Shown here one piece after another: positions 1 to 7,925 of a stretch of DNA of 64,000 bases. The position numbers were made by a program, and so were the translations under genes. Origin of the DNA: Streptomyces venezuelae. GTDB taxonomy: Bacteria; Actinomycetota; Actinomycetes; Streptomycetales; Streptomycetaceae. Each line of letters starts with the position of its first letter. The stretch's first letter is position 1. The notes beneath the pieces are model-generated. The model was not told the DNA's origin. It saw only the letters and a list, made by a program, of their open reading frames with translations, and made no database searches. The DNA is taken from positions 3,574,501 to 3,638,500 of the forward strand of contig NZ_CP029189.1 in assembly GCF_008642275.1 (NCBI RefSeq), written 5' to 3'.

Positions 1-107
1 AACGCACGCAGTCCGTCACTGTTCGTCGCGAATTGACGGGACCGGAACCTTGACATCCGGTTGCCCGTACGGGCCGTGGCCCTTCCGGGGGCCGTGCCGG
101 ACCCTCC

Positions 108-1928
108 TCAGACCAGCCGGACCGGCTTCTCCGGGCGCACGCCGAGGGCCGACAGCCAGTCCCGCAGCGGCTCGGGATTCCCCTCCTCGACCAGGCACAG
201 CACCCGCGGAGCCAGGTCGGAGCGGCGGTCGCCGCCCACCAGCAGGACCGGCCCGTCGAGCCAGTCCAGCCCCGGGGTGGCCCCGGCCGAGTCCACGGCC
301 GCGCAGCACACCATCGCCGTGACGTGGTCGGCCAGCAGGTCCCGGCCGCTGCGCGGCGGCTGGAGCGGGAACAGCGGGACGGTGTCCGCACCGCGCGCCT
401 TCCCGGCCCCGGCGGCCGGTCCGGCGGCCCGCTCCTCGCGGGCCAGCTCGCCGGTGATCCGGCCGGCCAGCGCCTCGCCGGCCGCGCCCTCGCCTCCGAG
501 GTCGGTGAGGTAGCCCAGGACGCGCTCCAGGGTGGGCCCGGCGAAGGCGTCCGTGGTGGGGGACGCCGAGTCGGCGGCGGCGAGCGTGGCGGGGCCCGCC
601 GCTCCGGCCGCTCCCGCGGAGCCGGAGGAGCCCGAGGAGCCGGGCCGGGCCGGGGGCGCCCCGGCGGGACCGCTCTGGGCGGCAGAGGGGGCCGCAGGGG
701 CCGGTGCGGGGGCCCCCGACGGTCCGGCGGGCAGCCCGGCCGGCACGGCCAGGGCGTCCAGCGCCGCCTGCAGGCGGGCCGCCTCCGTCCGCCACTTGCG
801 GTCCACGACCTCCTCCGGATACGCCGCCCAGTCCACGGGGGACCAGTCCGGCCCGGCCTCGGCCGGACCTCCGTGGAAGAGCCGCGCGGCCAGCAGCGAG
901 GTCGCCTCGTCGATCAGCCCGGGCTGCTCCAGCAGGTCGCAGGCGGGGCGCTCGCCCAGCCGGGAGGTGAACCCCTCGGCCAGCCGGTCCCGCCGGGAGA
1001 GCTCGGTCAGCGCGGAGACCACCCCGGCGTCGAGGTGCGCCGGCCAGCGGCCCATCCGCCAGGCGGGCAGCGCGACGCGGGTCAGCAGCCGGTCCCAGCC
1101 GGCGTAGGCGAGGCCGACCTGCTCCTGGGCGACGATGCGCAGCCCGTAGTCCACACCCTGTGCACGGTCCGAGGCGGCCGCCGCCACCCCGCGCTCCATC
1201 TCGGCGGCGTCCGTCCGGCACAGCCGCAGCAGCAGCCGGGCCGGGGCGGCGATCCAGCCGAGGCCGCGCCGGGTGCCCACGTCCACGGCCGCGTCCAGCC
1301 CGCGTACAAAACCGCGCGCGTCGGCTATGTCCGGGTGCGCGGAAGGGCCCGTCCCGGCGACGACGGGCGCGAGGACCGCCCGTAGCTCCGCGACGCGCAT
1401 CCACCACAGGAAGGGCGAGCCGATCACCAGCACCGGGGCGGCGCCCGGCTCGGACTCCGGCCCGGCGGGTCCGGGAGCCGTGCCGAAGACACGGGCGGCG
1501 CCGCGGCGGTGGGCCGCGTGGCTGCGGTCCTCCAGCCAGCTGTCGCAGTCCGGGGTCAGGGCTATCGCGGAGGGCGCCGGCACGTCCATCCGGTCGGCCA
1601 GGTCGCGCACCAGCCGGTAGAGATCGGGCGCGGCCGCCTCCGAGAGCGGCACCGTGGGCGTCACGGCGGGGCTCGCCCGCAGCACCACCGCGGCGAAGGC
1701 GCCGCCGACGAGCAGCACGATCGCGGCGACCAGGCACACGACGAGGGTCACCGCGGGCCAGGGATCACCGGCCAGCCGGCCCGTCGCCCGGGCGGCCACC
1801 AGCACGACCGCGAGGGCGGCGGGGAGCAGCCCGACGGCCAGGGCCCTGCTGCGCACGCGCAGCACGGCCAGAGCGCGGGAACGTGCGGACGGTGCGCCCG
1901 CTTCCATGGTCGAACCGGTTCCGGACAC
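108..1928 (-). CDS. membrane protein with degenerate M48-peptidase-like domain
   Basis: 606 residues from a GTG start with a GAGG ribosome site 7 nt upstream. Two hydrophobic segments near the N-terminus (about residues 28-50 and 57-85) predict membrane anchoring. The following stretch has the layout of M48 membrane proteases: a DLYRLVRDLADRMDVP helix, a strand like VLVIGSPF, then the helix AELRAVLAPVVAG. M48 enzymes have HExxH at the end of that helix; here it reads APVVAG, so the zinc site is absent and proteolysis is unlikely. An Ala/Pro/Gly/Ser-rich linker follows (about 395-455), then a Leu-rich C-terminal region. It lies downstream of purD, separated by a strong terminator hairpin, so it is probably transcribed separately. 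Function unknown; the M48 relation is my inference from pattern. Confidence 0.8.
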   Translation of the reverse strand: MSGTGSTMEAGAPSARSRALAVLRVRSRALAVGLLPAALAVVLVAARATGRLAGDPWPAVTLVVCLVAAIVLLVGGAFAAVVLRASPAVTPTVPLSEAAAPDLYRLVRDLADRMDVPAPSAIALTPDCDSWLEDRSHAAHRRGAARVFGTAPGPAGPESEPGAAPVLVIGSPFLWWMRVAELRAVLAPVVAGTGPSAHPDIADARGFVRGLDAAVDVGTRRGLGWIAAPARLLLRLCRTDAAEMERGVAAAASDRAQGVDYGLRIVAQEQVGLAYAGWDRLLTRVALPAWRMGRWPAHLDAGVVSALTELSRRDRLAEGFTSRLGERPACDLLEQPGLIDEATSLLAARLFHGGPAEAGPDWSPVDWAAYPEEVVDRKWRTEAARLQAALDALAVPAGLPAGPSGAPAPAPAAPSAAQSGPAGAPPARPGSSGSSGSAGAAGAAGPATLAAADSASPTTDAFAGPTLERVLGYLTDLGGEGAAGEALAGRITGELAREERAAGPAAGAGKARGADTVPLFPLQPPRSGRDLLADHVTAMVCCAAVDSAGATPGLDWLDGPVLLVGGDRRSDLAPRVLCLVEEGNPEPLRDWLSALGVRPEKPVRLV

Positions 1929-2160
1929 GGCCGGACCTCACCCCCTCTGCCCTGCGGCGACGTTGCTCACTCCCCCACTGTGACACCCGCCACTGACATC
2001 GCAATGCCGGTGGGCCAAGTGCCGGAATGCTTGGCATCGCACCCTAGTTGGGGCGCGCGCGGACGTCAGGCAGACCGGGTGACGATCACCCGATGGAATG
2101 GCTTTGGGTAAAGGTGGATGCGTTCGAACGCGGCCGGATGCAGTCGCACGCGGACACGCC

Positions 2161-2198
2161 CGCGGGCCCGGGCGCACGAGATGCGCACCGGGCCCGCG
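2161..2198 (-). terminator. strong hairpin downstream of purD
   Basis: Arms CGCGGGCCCGG and CCGGGCCCGCG form a perfect 11-bp stem with an inner GCGCA/TGCGC extension. No clear U tract, as usual for Streptomyces terminators. It sits 19 nt past the purD stop. The rest of the 1929-2216 gap holds the promoter region of the downstream membrane protein; I see no gene in it. Confidence 0.7.
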
Positions 2199-2216
2199 GG
2201 TCTGCGGAGCCGCTGG

Positions 2217-3470
2217 TCAGCGGCCCTCGGCCGCCTTGGCCGCGATGTCCGTACGGTGCTGCGAGCCGTCGAGCCGGATGCGCGCCACCGCCTTATACGC
2301 CTTCTCGCGCGCCTGCGCCAGATCGGAACCGGTCGCCGTCACCGACAGCACGCGGCCGCCCGCGCTGACCACCGCGTCGCCCTCGTGCCGGGTCCCGGCG
2401 TGCAGTACGTACGCGTCCGGCCCGTCCTCGGCGGCCACCTCGGCCAGACCCTCGATCGGGTCCCCGGTGCGGGGGGTCTCCGGGTAGTTGTGCGAGGCGA
2501 TGACCACCGTGACGGCCGCGTCCTCACGCCAGGCCAGCGGGGGCAGGGCGTCCAGGGTGCCCGTGGCGGCGCCCAGCAGCACGCCCGCGAGCGGCGTGCG
2601 CAGCCGGGCCAGGACCACCTGGGTCTCGGGGTCGCCGAACCGCGCGTTGAACTCGATGACCCTGGTGCCGCGGCTCGTGATCGCGAGGCCCGCGTAGAGC
2701 AGGCCGGAGAAGGGGGTGCCGCGGCGGCGGAGCTCGTCGACGGTCGGCTGGAGGACGAGCTCCATGACCTCGTCGACCAGCTTCGGGTCGGCCCAGGGCA
2801 GCGGGGAGTACGCGCCCATGCCACCGGTGTTGGGGCCCTGGTCGCCGTCCAGGGCGCGCTTGAAGTCCTGCGCCGGCTGGAGCGGCACCACGGTGACGCC
2901 GTCGGTGATGGCGAAGAGGGACACCTCGGGGCCGTCGAGGTACTCCTCGATGACCACCCGGTCGCAGCCGAGCGCGTGCGCGCGGGCGGCGGCCAGGTCC
3001 TCGGTGACGACGACGCCCTTGCCGGCGGCGAGCCCGTCGTCCTTGACGACGTACGGGGCGCCGAAGGCGTCGAGGGCCTCGTCCACCTCTTCGGGGGTGG
3101 TGCAGACGTAGCTGCGCGCGGTCGGGACCCCGGCCGCGGCCATCACGTCCTTGGCGAAGGCCTTGGAGCCTTCGAGCTGCGCCGCCTCGGCGGACGGGCC
3201 GAAGACGGGGATCCCGGCGGCGCGCACGGCGTCGGCCACGCCGGCGACCAGCGGGGCCTCCGGGCCGACGACGACCAGCGCGGCTCCGAGTTCGGTGGCG
3301 AGAGCGGCGACGGCACCGCCGTCGAGGGCGTCGACCGGGCGGAGCTCGGCCACCTCGGCGATGCCGGCGTTGCCGGGAGCGCAGTACAGCGCGGAGACGT
3401 CGGGGTCGAGGGACAGAGAGCGGCACAGGGCGTGTTCGCGGGCGCCGCCGCCGATGACGAGGACCTTCAC
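2217..3470 (-). CDS. purD: phosphoribosylamine-glycine ligase
   Basis: Cytosolic ATP-grasp enzyme that joins glycine to phosphoribosylamine, giving GAR in de novo purine synthesis. The 417-residue product begins [14 protein letters not shown], the hallmark N-terminal nucleotide-binding loop of PurD. The ATP-grasp region includes [12 protein letters not shown] (about 155-166), and the substrate region includes [12 protein letters not shown]. The length fits the family (about 420-430). I chose the GTG at 3470 because the reading frame upstream of it is not family-like. It follows dnaX on the same strand after 60 nt and may be cotranscribed with it. Confidence 0.97.
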   Translation of the reverse strand: MKVLVIGGGAREHALCRSLSLDPDVSALYCAPGNAGIAEVAELRPVDALDGGAVAALATELGAALVVVGPEAPLVAGVADAVRAAGIPVFGPSAEAAQLEGSKAFAKDVMAAAGVPTARSYVCTTPEEVDEALDAFGAPYVVKDDGLAAGKGVVVTEDLAAARAHALGCDRVVIEEYLDGPEVSLFAITDGVTVVPLQPAQDFKRALDGDQGPNTGGMGAYSPLPWADPKLVDEVMELVLQPTVDELRRRGTPFSGLLYAGLAITSRGTRVIEFNARFGDPETQVVLARLRTPLAGVLLGAATGTLDALPPLAWREDAAVTVVIASHNYPETPRTGDPIEGLAEVAAEDGPDAYVLHAGTRHEGDAVVSAGGRVLSVTATGSDLAQAREKAYKAVARIRLDGSQHRTDIAAKAAEGR

Positions 3471-3530
3471 GCTGCTCAGACTAGCCCGGACGGCGCGGGC
3501 ACCTTCGTGCGGCCACCCAATCGGCACCGG

Positions 3531-5702
3531 CTACTCGTTTGTGTATTCCTCCACAACGGTGGCTCCGAGCTCGCGCACGATCAGGTCGTGTCCGGTCAGC
3601 GCGCTCTCGACGAGGTCGGGATCGTCCTCCTCGGCGAAGTCGTCCTCGGGGGCGACCGGCGGGGGCGCCTGCTGCACGGGGGGCTGCGGGGCGGGAGCCG
3701 ACTGCTGGGACGGCTGCTGCTGCGGCGTGTACGGCGGGGCGGCCGGGGCCTGCGGGGCGGGGGACTGCTGCTGGGCCGGAGCCGGCGGCGGGGTGTGGGC
3801 GGGGGCGGGCGCGGCCGGGGCGCCGTACGACGAGCCGTACGAGGAGGTCGGGACCGGCGCCGGGGAGCCGCCGCCGACGACGGCCTCGATCTTCCAGTTG
3901 ACCTGGAACTGCTCGGCCAGGACCGCCTTGAGGACGTCCTCGCTGCCGCTGCTGGCGAAGTTGTCCCGGGCTCCGACGTTGGGGAAGCCCAGCTGCAGGG
4001 TGGTCCCGTCGAAGCCGGTGACCTGGGCGTTCTGGCTGAGCAGGATCCAGGTGAAGCGACGGCGGTTCTTGACGGCCTCCAGCACACCGGGCCACATCGC
4101 CTGGACCTGCCCGGCTCCGGCGGCCATCCCGGGGGAGGGCGCGGCGGCCGGGGCGGGTGCGGCGGCCGGAGCCGGCGCGGGAGTGGGGGCGGGGGCGGCC
4201 GGGGCGGACGCCCCGGGCCAGGCACCCGCGGCGGGAGCCGCTGCGGCGGCCGGTGCCGCGGCACCGGGCCAGGCACCGGGAGCACCGCTCCCGGGCTGCG
4301 CGGCGCCCGGCCAGGCGCCGGGAGCGGGGGCGGGCGCGGCGGGGGCCGGGGCCGGTGTGGCAGGAGGGGCGGCCCGGACCGGCTCGGGAGCCTGCACCGG
4401 GGCGGGCGCGGGCGCGGCGGCGCGCGCGGCGGCCGCACCCCCGCCGGGACCGGCGGGGGCCATGGCGTGCGCCTCGGGCCCGGGCACGTACCCCAGGGCG
4501 GGCGCGGCGGCGGGCGGCGCGGCGAAGGCCGCGGCGGCGGGCGGGCCGCTGCGCTCCAGCCGGTCGAGCCGGGCCTGGAAGGACCGCTCGTCGTCGAAGG
4601 CGGCGGGCAGCAGCACCCGGGCGCAGATCAGCTCCAGCTGCAGCCGGGGTGCGGTCGCACCCCGCATCTCGGTGAGTCCGGCGTTGACCAGGTCGGCGGC
4701 GCGCGACAGCTCGGCGGCCCCGAACACGGACGCCTGGGCCTGCATCCGCTCCACGACATCGGCGGGGGCGTCGATCAGCCCCTTCTCCCCGGCGTCCGGT
4801 ACGGCGGCCAGGATCACCAGGTCGCGCAGCCGCTCCAGCAGGTCGGCGACGAACCGGCGCGGGTCGTTCCCGCCCTCGACCACCCGGCCGACGACCTCGA
4901 AGGCGGCGGCCCCGTCCCCGGCGGCGAAGGCGTCGATGACGGAGTCGATCAGGGAGCCCTCGGTGTAGCCGAGCAGCGAGGCCGCCATGGCGTATGTCAC
5001 ACCGTCGTCGCCCGCACCGGCGAGCAGCTGGTCCATGACGGACATCGAGTCACGCACGGACCCGGCGCCGGCGCGCACGACCAGCGGCAGCACCCCGTCC
5101 TCGACCTGGGATCCCTCGCGCCCGCAGACCTCGCCCAGGTAGTCCCGCAGGGTGCCGGGCGGCACCAGCCGGAAGGGATAGTGGTGCGTCCTGGACCGGA
5201 TGGTCCCGATCACCTTCTCCGGCTCGGTGGTGGCGAAGATGAACTTGAGGTGCTCCGGCGGCTCCTCGACCACCTTCAGCAGGGCGTTGAAGCCCTGCGG
5301 GGTGACCATGTGGGCCTCGTCGATGATGTAGATCTTGTAGCGGCTGGACGCCGGCCCGAAGAAGGCCTTCTCGCGCAGGTCACGGGCGTCGTCCACACCA
5401 CCGTGCGAGGCGGCGTCGATCTCGATGACGTCGATGGAGCCCGGCCCGTTCCTGGCCAGGTCCCGGCAGGACTGGCACTCCCCGCAGGGGGTGGGGGTGG
5501 GACCCTGCTCACAGTTCAGGCACCGGGCGAGGATGCGCGCGCTGGTGGTCTTGCCGCAGCCGCGCGGCCCGCTGAACAGGTACGCGTGATTGACCCGGTT
5601 GTTCCGCAGGGCCTGCATCAGCGGGGCAGTGACATGCTCCTGCCCGATGACCTCGGCGAACGACTCGGGGCGGTAGCGGCGGTACAGCGCAAGGGACGAC
5701 AC
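3531..5702 (-). CDS. dnaX: DNA polymerase III subunit gamma/tau
   Basis: AAA+ clamp-loader subunit of the replicative polymerase. The conserved part opens with [19 protein letters not shown]. It then has Walker A GPRGCGKT, the four-cysteine zinc module (CLNC..CGECQSC), Walker B IIDEAHMV and sensor 1 FATTEPEKV with [12 protein letters not shown] Pro/Ala-rich linker of about 130 residues follows (roughly 400-530), then a tau-like region and an acidic C-terminus. The GTG at 5702 gives 723 residues but has no Shine-Dalgarno sequence, so it could be leaderless. An ATG at 5732 is the alternative. Longer starts are unlikely because they run into the SRP RNA gene. Confidence 0.95.
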   Translation of the reverse strand: MSSLALYRRYRPESFAEVIGQEHVTAPLMQALRNNRVNHAYLFSGPRGCGKTTSARILARCLNCEQGPTPTPCGECQSCRDLARNGPGSIDVIEIDAASHGGVDDARDLREKAFFGPASSRYKIYIIDEAHMVTPQGFNALLKVVEEPPEHLKFIFATTEPEKVIGTIRSRTHHYPFRLVPPGTLRDYLGEVCGREGSQVEDGVLPLVVRAGAGSVRDSMSVMDQLLAGAGDDGVTYAMAASLLGYTEGSLIDSVIDAFAAGDGAAAFEVVGRVVEGGNDPRRFVADLLERLRDLVILAAVPDAGEKGLIDAPADVVERMQAQASVFGAAELSRAADLVNAGLTEMRGATAPRLQLELICARVLLPAAFDDERSFQARLDRLERSGPPAAAAFAAPPAAAPALGYVPGPEAHAMAPAGPGGGAAAARAAAPAPAPVQAPEPVRAAPPATPAPAPAAPAPAPGAWPGAAQPGSGAPGAWPGAAAPAAAAAPAAGAWPGASAPAAPAPTPAPAPAAAPAPAAAPSPGMAAGAGQVQAMWPGVLEAVKNRRRFTWILLSQNAQVTGFDGTTLQLGFPNVGARDNFASSGSEDVLKAVLAEQFQVNWKIEAVVGGGSPAPVPTSSYGSSYGAPAAPAPAHTPPPAPAQQQSPAPQAPAAPPYTPQQQPSQQSAPAPQPPVQQAPPPVAPEDDFAEEDDPDLVESALTGHDLIVRELGATVVEEYTNE

Positions 5703-5783
5703 GTATACGAGGTTATCCGGGCCCACCGACATCAGCGGTCCGCCGGAGCCCCTGGAGGGCGTCCCGGGCGGCGCCCGGAACGC

Positions 5784-5882
5784 AAAGCGCCCCCCACGCA
5801 CCCGCCAGAGCCCACTTACCCTTGCTGCCTTCCGGCCCTGGGGGAGTTGGGTGAGATAGCGCCACGTGAGGGGCTGGCCCCA
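5784..5882 (-). ncRNA. ffs: small signal recognition particle RNA (4.5S type)
   Basis: Read on the minus strand, the sequence contains the invariant SRP apical domain GGCCGGAAGGCAGCAAGGG (about 5816-5838). The flanks AGCCCCTCACGT and GGGTGCGTGGGGGGC pair to close a long hairpin of the bacterial 4.5S type. It binds Ffh and targets nascent membrane proteins. Placement between dnaX and a divergent tRNA-Ser fits actinobacterial genomes as I know them. Exact ends are estimated from the pairing. Confidence 0.9.
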
Positions 5883-5985
5883 CCCTAGCGGATGGAAGGC
5901 CCCGGAATCGAGCCGGACCCCGACCCGCGCTCCGCCCGACGATCACGTTCGCGAGCACCCCTCAACGTCTTGTATTGTTTGCGGC

Positions 5986-6073
5986 GGAGGATTCGCCTAG
6001 TGGCCTAGGGCGCACGCTTGGAAAGCGTGTTGGGGGCAACCCCTCACGAGTTCGAATCTCGTATCCTCCGCCA
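5986..6073 (+). tRNA. tRNA-Ser (anticodon GGA)
   Basis: 88 nt including an encoded CCA. Acceptor arms GGAGGAT and ATCCTCC pair perfectly. The anticodon loop CTTGGAAAG carries GGA at 6020-6022, followed by the long variable arm typical of serine tRNAs. A second, mutated copy of its 3' half lies at 11017-11074, marking this gene as a probable integration site. Confidence 0.97.
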
Positions 6074-6092
6074 GTGCCTCACCGGGCACTTG

Positions 6093-6124
6093 AAGGCCCC
6101 GACCGGGAAACCGGCCGGGGCCTT
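6093..6124 (+). terminator. terminator of tRNA-Ser(GGA)
   Basis: AAGGCCCCG and CGGGGCCTT form a 9-bp stem, with ACCGG/CCGG adding to it around a GAAA loop. It starts 20 nt after the tRNA. Confidence 0.75.
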
Positions 6125-6234
6125 CTGCGTTCCTGGTGCGGGAGCCACAGGGGGCCGACCCGCTCCCGAAGCCCCGCGACCCCACAGACGACGCGGCGGT
6201 CCGTGGGGGGCAGGTGTGGGCTCCGCCCGCCGCA

Positions 6235-6486
6235 TCACGTGCCGTCCGTCCAGTACCGCTGAAGACGGGCCACGGCATCCTCCTTGGCCAGCTCGGAGAC
6301 GGCCGCCTCCGAGAGACCGACCCGGTGGATCAGCAGAGAGACCAGATCCGCCGGCAGTGACTCCTTCGGCGCGGGCGGTGCTCCCCGATCGGGGCGCCTG
6401 CCGTCGATCACGCAGCCCCAGAACTCATTTTCGGTGCCATCCGACTGATCGCGAAGGATGTGGCTCCACATCGCGGCACGGCTCAC
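6235..6486 (-). CDS. small hypothetical protein downstream of NucS-like gene
   Basis: 83 residues from a GTG that begins 7 nt after the stop of the preceding nuclease gene, so the two could be an operon. The C-terminal half (KESLPADLVSLLIHRVGL, then SELAKEDAVARLQRYW) looks like an amphipathic helical bundle. I recognise no family. The ribosome site is weak, and the gene lies in the accessory segment between the tRNA-Ser(GGA) and its duplicated 3' end. Confidence 0.45.
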   Translation of the reverse strand: MSRAAMWSHILRDQSDGTENEFWGCVIDGRRPDRGAPPAPKESLPADLVSLLIHRVGLSEAAVSELAKEDAVARLQRYWTDGT

Positions 6487-6493
6487 GTCGCCG

Positions 6494-7600
6494 TCAACCT
6501 ATGCCGAAGTGCCGGGAGACCTCCTCGATCGTGAAGTGGGCGCGGAGCTTGCAGGCGGAGTTCTGGTTGGCGAAGAAGCCTGTCCGCCACAACGCCTTCT
6601 CGCGTGGCACGGCCTGCTCCCAGTCAACGGGAACGACCCATTCGCGACGATCCTCCCCGCCAGTCTCCTCTGCCGCCCCGCCGTGCGGTCGGTAGCTTCC
6701 TCTGAGTGAAAGGTCGGCCATCCGTCGACTCTCGCCGGCAACGGTGAGTACGGCGTCCTGGAAGGGCTTGGGCTCGCCGGAGACCGTGCCCACACCCACG
6801 TACCCCACCTTGGGAATGTGGGTGAATATCCGCGCCCCTGAGGGCAGGGAACGGAGCGTTCGGGAGAACCAGTCCCCGCCGCCGGCCGACACGAAGCCGT
6901 ACCGAAGCGCGTCATCCCAGCTCCGCCCGCCGGGCTCATCACCGAAGGAGACGTACCAGTCCGTGCCGTTCCATGGCTCCTGCTTCCCGCGTCCCTTCGT
7001 TCCCGCCACCGGCGCCACCGCCTCGGCCTCGTCCATCAGCCAGGTGCGCGCCAGATAGGAGCGCCCCTCGTCCTCGAAGTAACGGAAGAACAGCACGTTG
7101 ACGGGAACCCGGTAGCCGGACGCCAGGTAGGTGACGATCCGCTCGGTCGCCGCGTCGATCTCACTCGCGACCACTGTGAGGGTGTGGCTGCTGTTCAGCA
7201 CCTCCGGCGGGCTGCCGCCGAATCGCAGCGCGAATGCCTCGTCCAGCTCCTCCACCAGCCCGCGGCTCCGGGCGTACCTCGTGTAGATATCGCGCACTTG
7301 CTCGTTGGCGAGCTCCTGGACCCACGAGCCGTAGTCGAGAACCTGTGCGACTACCTCCCGCGGAGTGCGGTCCCGTTTGAGCTCCAGAACATGCAGGCCC
7401 CCCTCGGAGTCCATGCCGAGCAAGTCGACGTACTTGCCGTGGTCCGTCTGCACCTGCCGACCGATCAGCAGGAGCGGCCTCCCCAACATTTCCGGATCGG
7501 CCTCTATGAGCTCCTCCAGCCTCGACTCCATAGGCATCGGCCGCGTGGCGACCCGCACCGGCCGGTCGTCCACCCGCCACAACCCGAATTCCAGCGGCAT
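6494..7600 (-). CDS. NucS/DUF91-like PD-(D/E)xK nuclease-domain protein
   Basis: 368 residues from an ATG preceded by GGGGGAG. The N-terminal domain has the layout of the NucS (DUF91) endonuclease fold: MESRLEELIEADPEMLG, then KYVDLLGMD with D59, HVLELKRDR with E73 and K75, and a helix ending QVLDYGSWV. D59...E73-x-K75 is a complete PD-(D/E)xK triad, so nuclease activity is plausible. The remaining 200 residues are not recognisable to me. NucS in actinobacteria acts on mismatched DNA, but this is a longer, different protein and its substrate is unknown. It is transcribed away from the Helicase_C_3 gene inside the putative element, which suggests a defence or element-maintenance role (inference). 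Confidence 0.8.
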   Translation of the reverse strand: MPLEFGLWRVDDRPVRVATRPMPMESRLEELIEADPEMLGRPLLLIGRQVQTDHGKYVDLLGMDSEGGLHVLELKRDRTPREVVAQVLDYGSWVQELANEQVRDIYTRYARSRGLVEELDEAFALRFGGSPPEVLNSSHTLTVVASEIDAATERIVTYLASGYRVPVNVLFFRYFEDEGRSYLARTWLMDEAEAVAPVAGTKGRGKQEPWNGTDWYVSFGDEPGGRSWDDALRYGFVSAGGGDWFSRTLRSLPSGARIFTHIPKVGYVGVGTVSGEPKPFQDAVLTVAGESRRMADLSLRGSYRPHGGAAEETGGEDRREWVVPVDWEQAVPREKALWRTGFFANQNSACKLRAHFTIEEVSRHFGIG

Positions 7601-7925
7601 CACGCGCTCCCCCACACAGTCCGATACGCCCGAACGAGTCAAGCAGATCAGATCCTTGAGACAACGAGGCCCTGAATCGACGCGAAAGGGAGACGGCAAC
7701 GGCCAGCCGGTCGGACCATGGCTGCAGTTCCGGTTGCATTCATATGCATCCAATTCGAACGCTTCGGGTAACTGGGTCCCACTTGCGCGGCCTCGCTGAT
7801 GCCGGCGCCCACCAGCGGGGAGTCCTGCCCCGTACGGCATCTGCGGATCACATGGCTACGACATCCTTGAAAGCCCGCGGCGGGTCTCCCGGCTGCCGTG
7901 CTCCGATTCTCGCGAGGTGCCCGGC
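7601..7925. promoter_or_regulatory. divergent intergenic region in the accessory segment
   Basis: 325 nt with no coding signal between the diverging NucS-like and Helicase_C_3 genes. It contains an AT-rich patch with the short palindrome TGCAT-TCAT-ATGCA (7735-7748), a candidate shared promoter or operator. Nothing else stands out. Confidence 0.35.

Noticed and set aside
2118..5888. Plus-strand open frame of over 1200 codons across purD and dnaX
   Set aside because: It is a high-GC shadow frame; the minus strand holds two well-conserved genes with ribosome sites.
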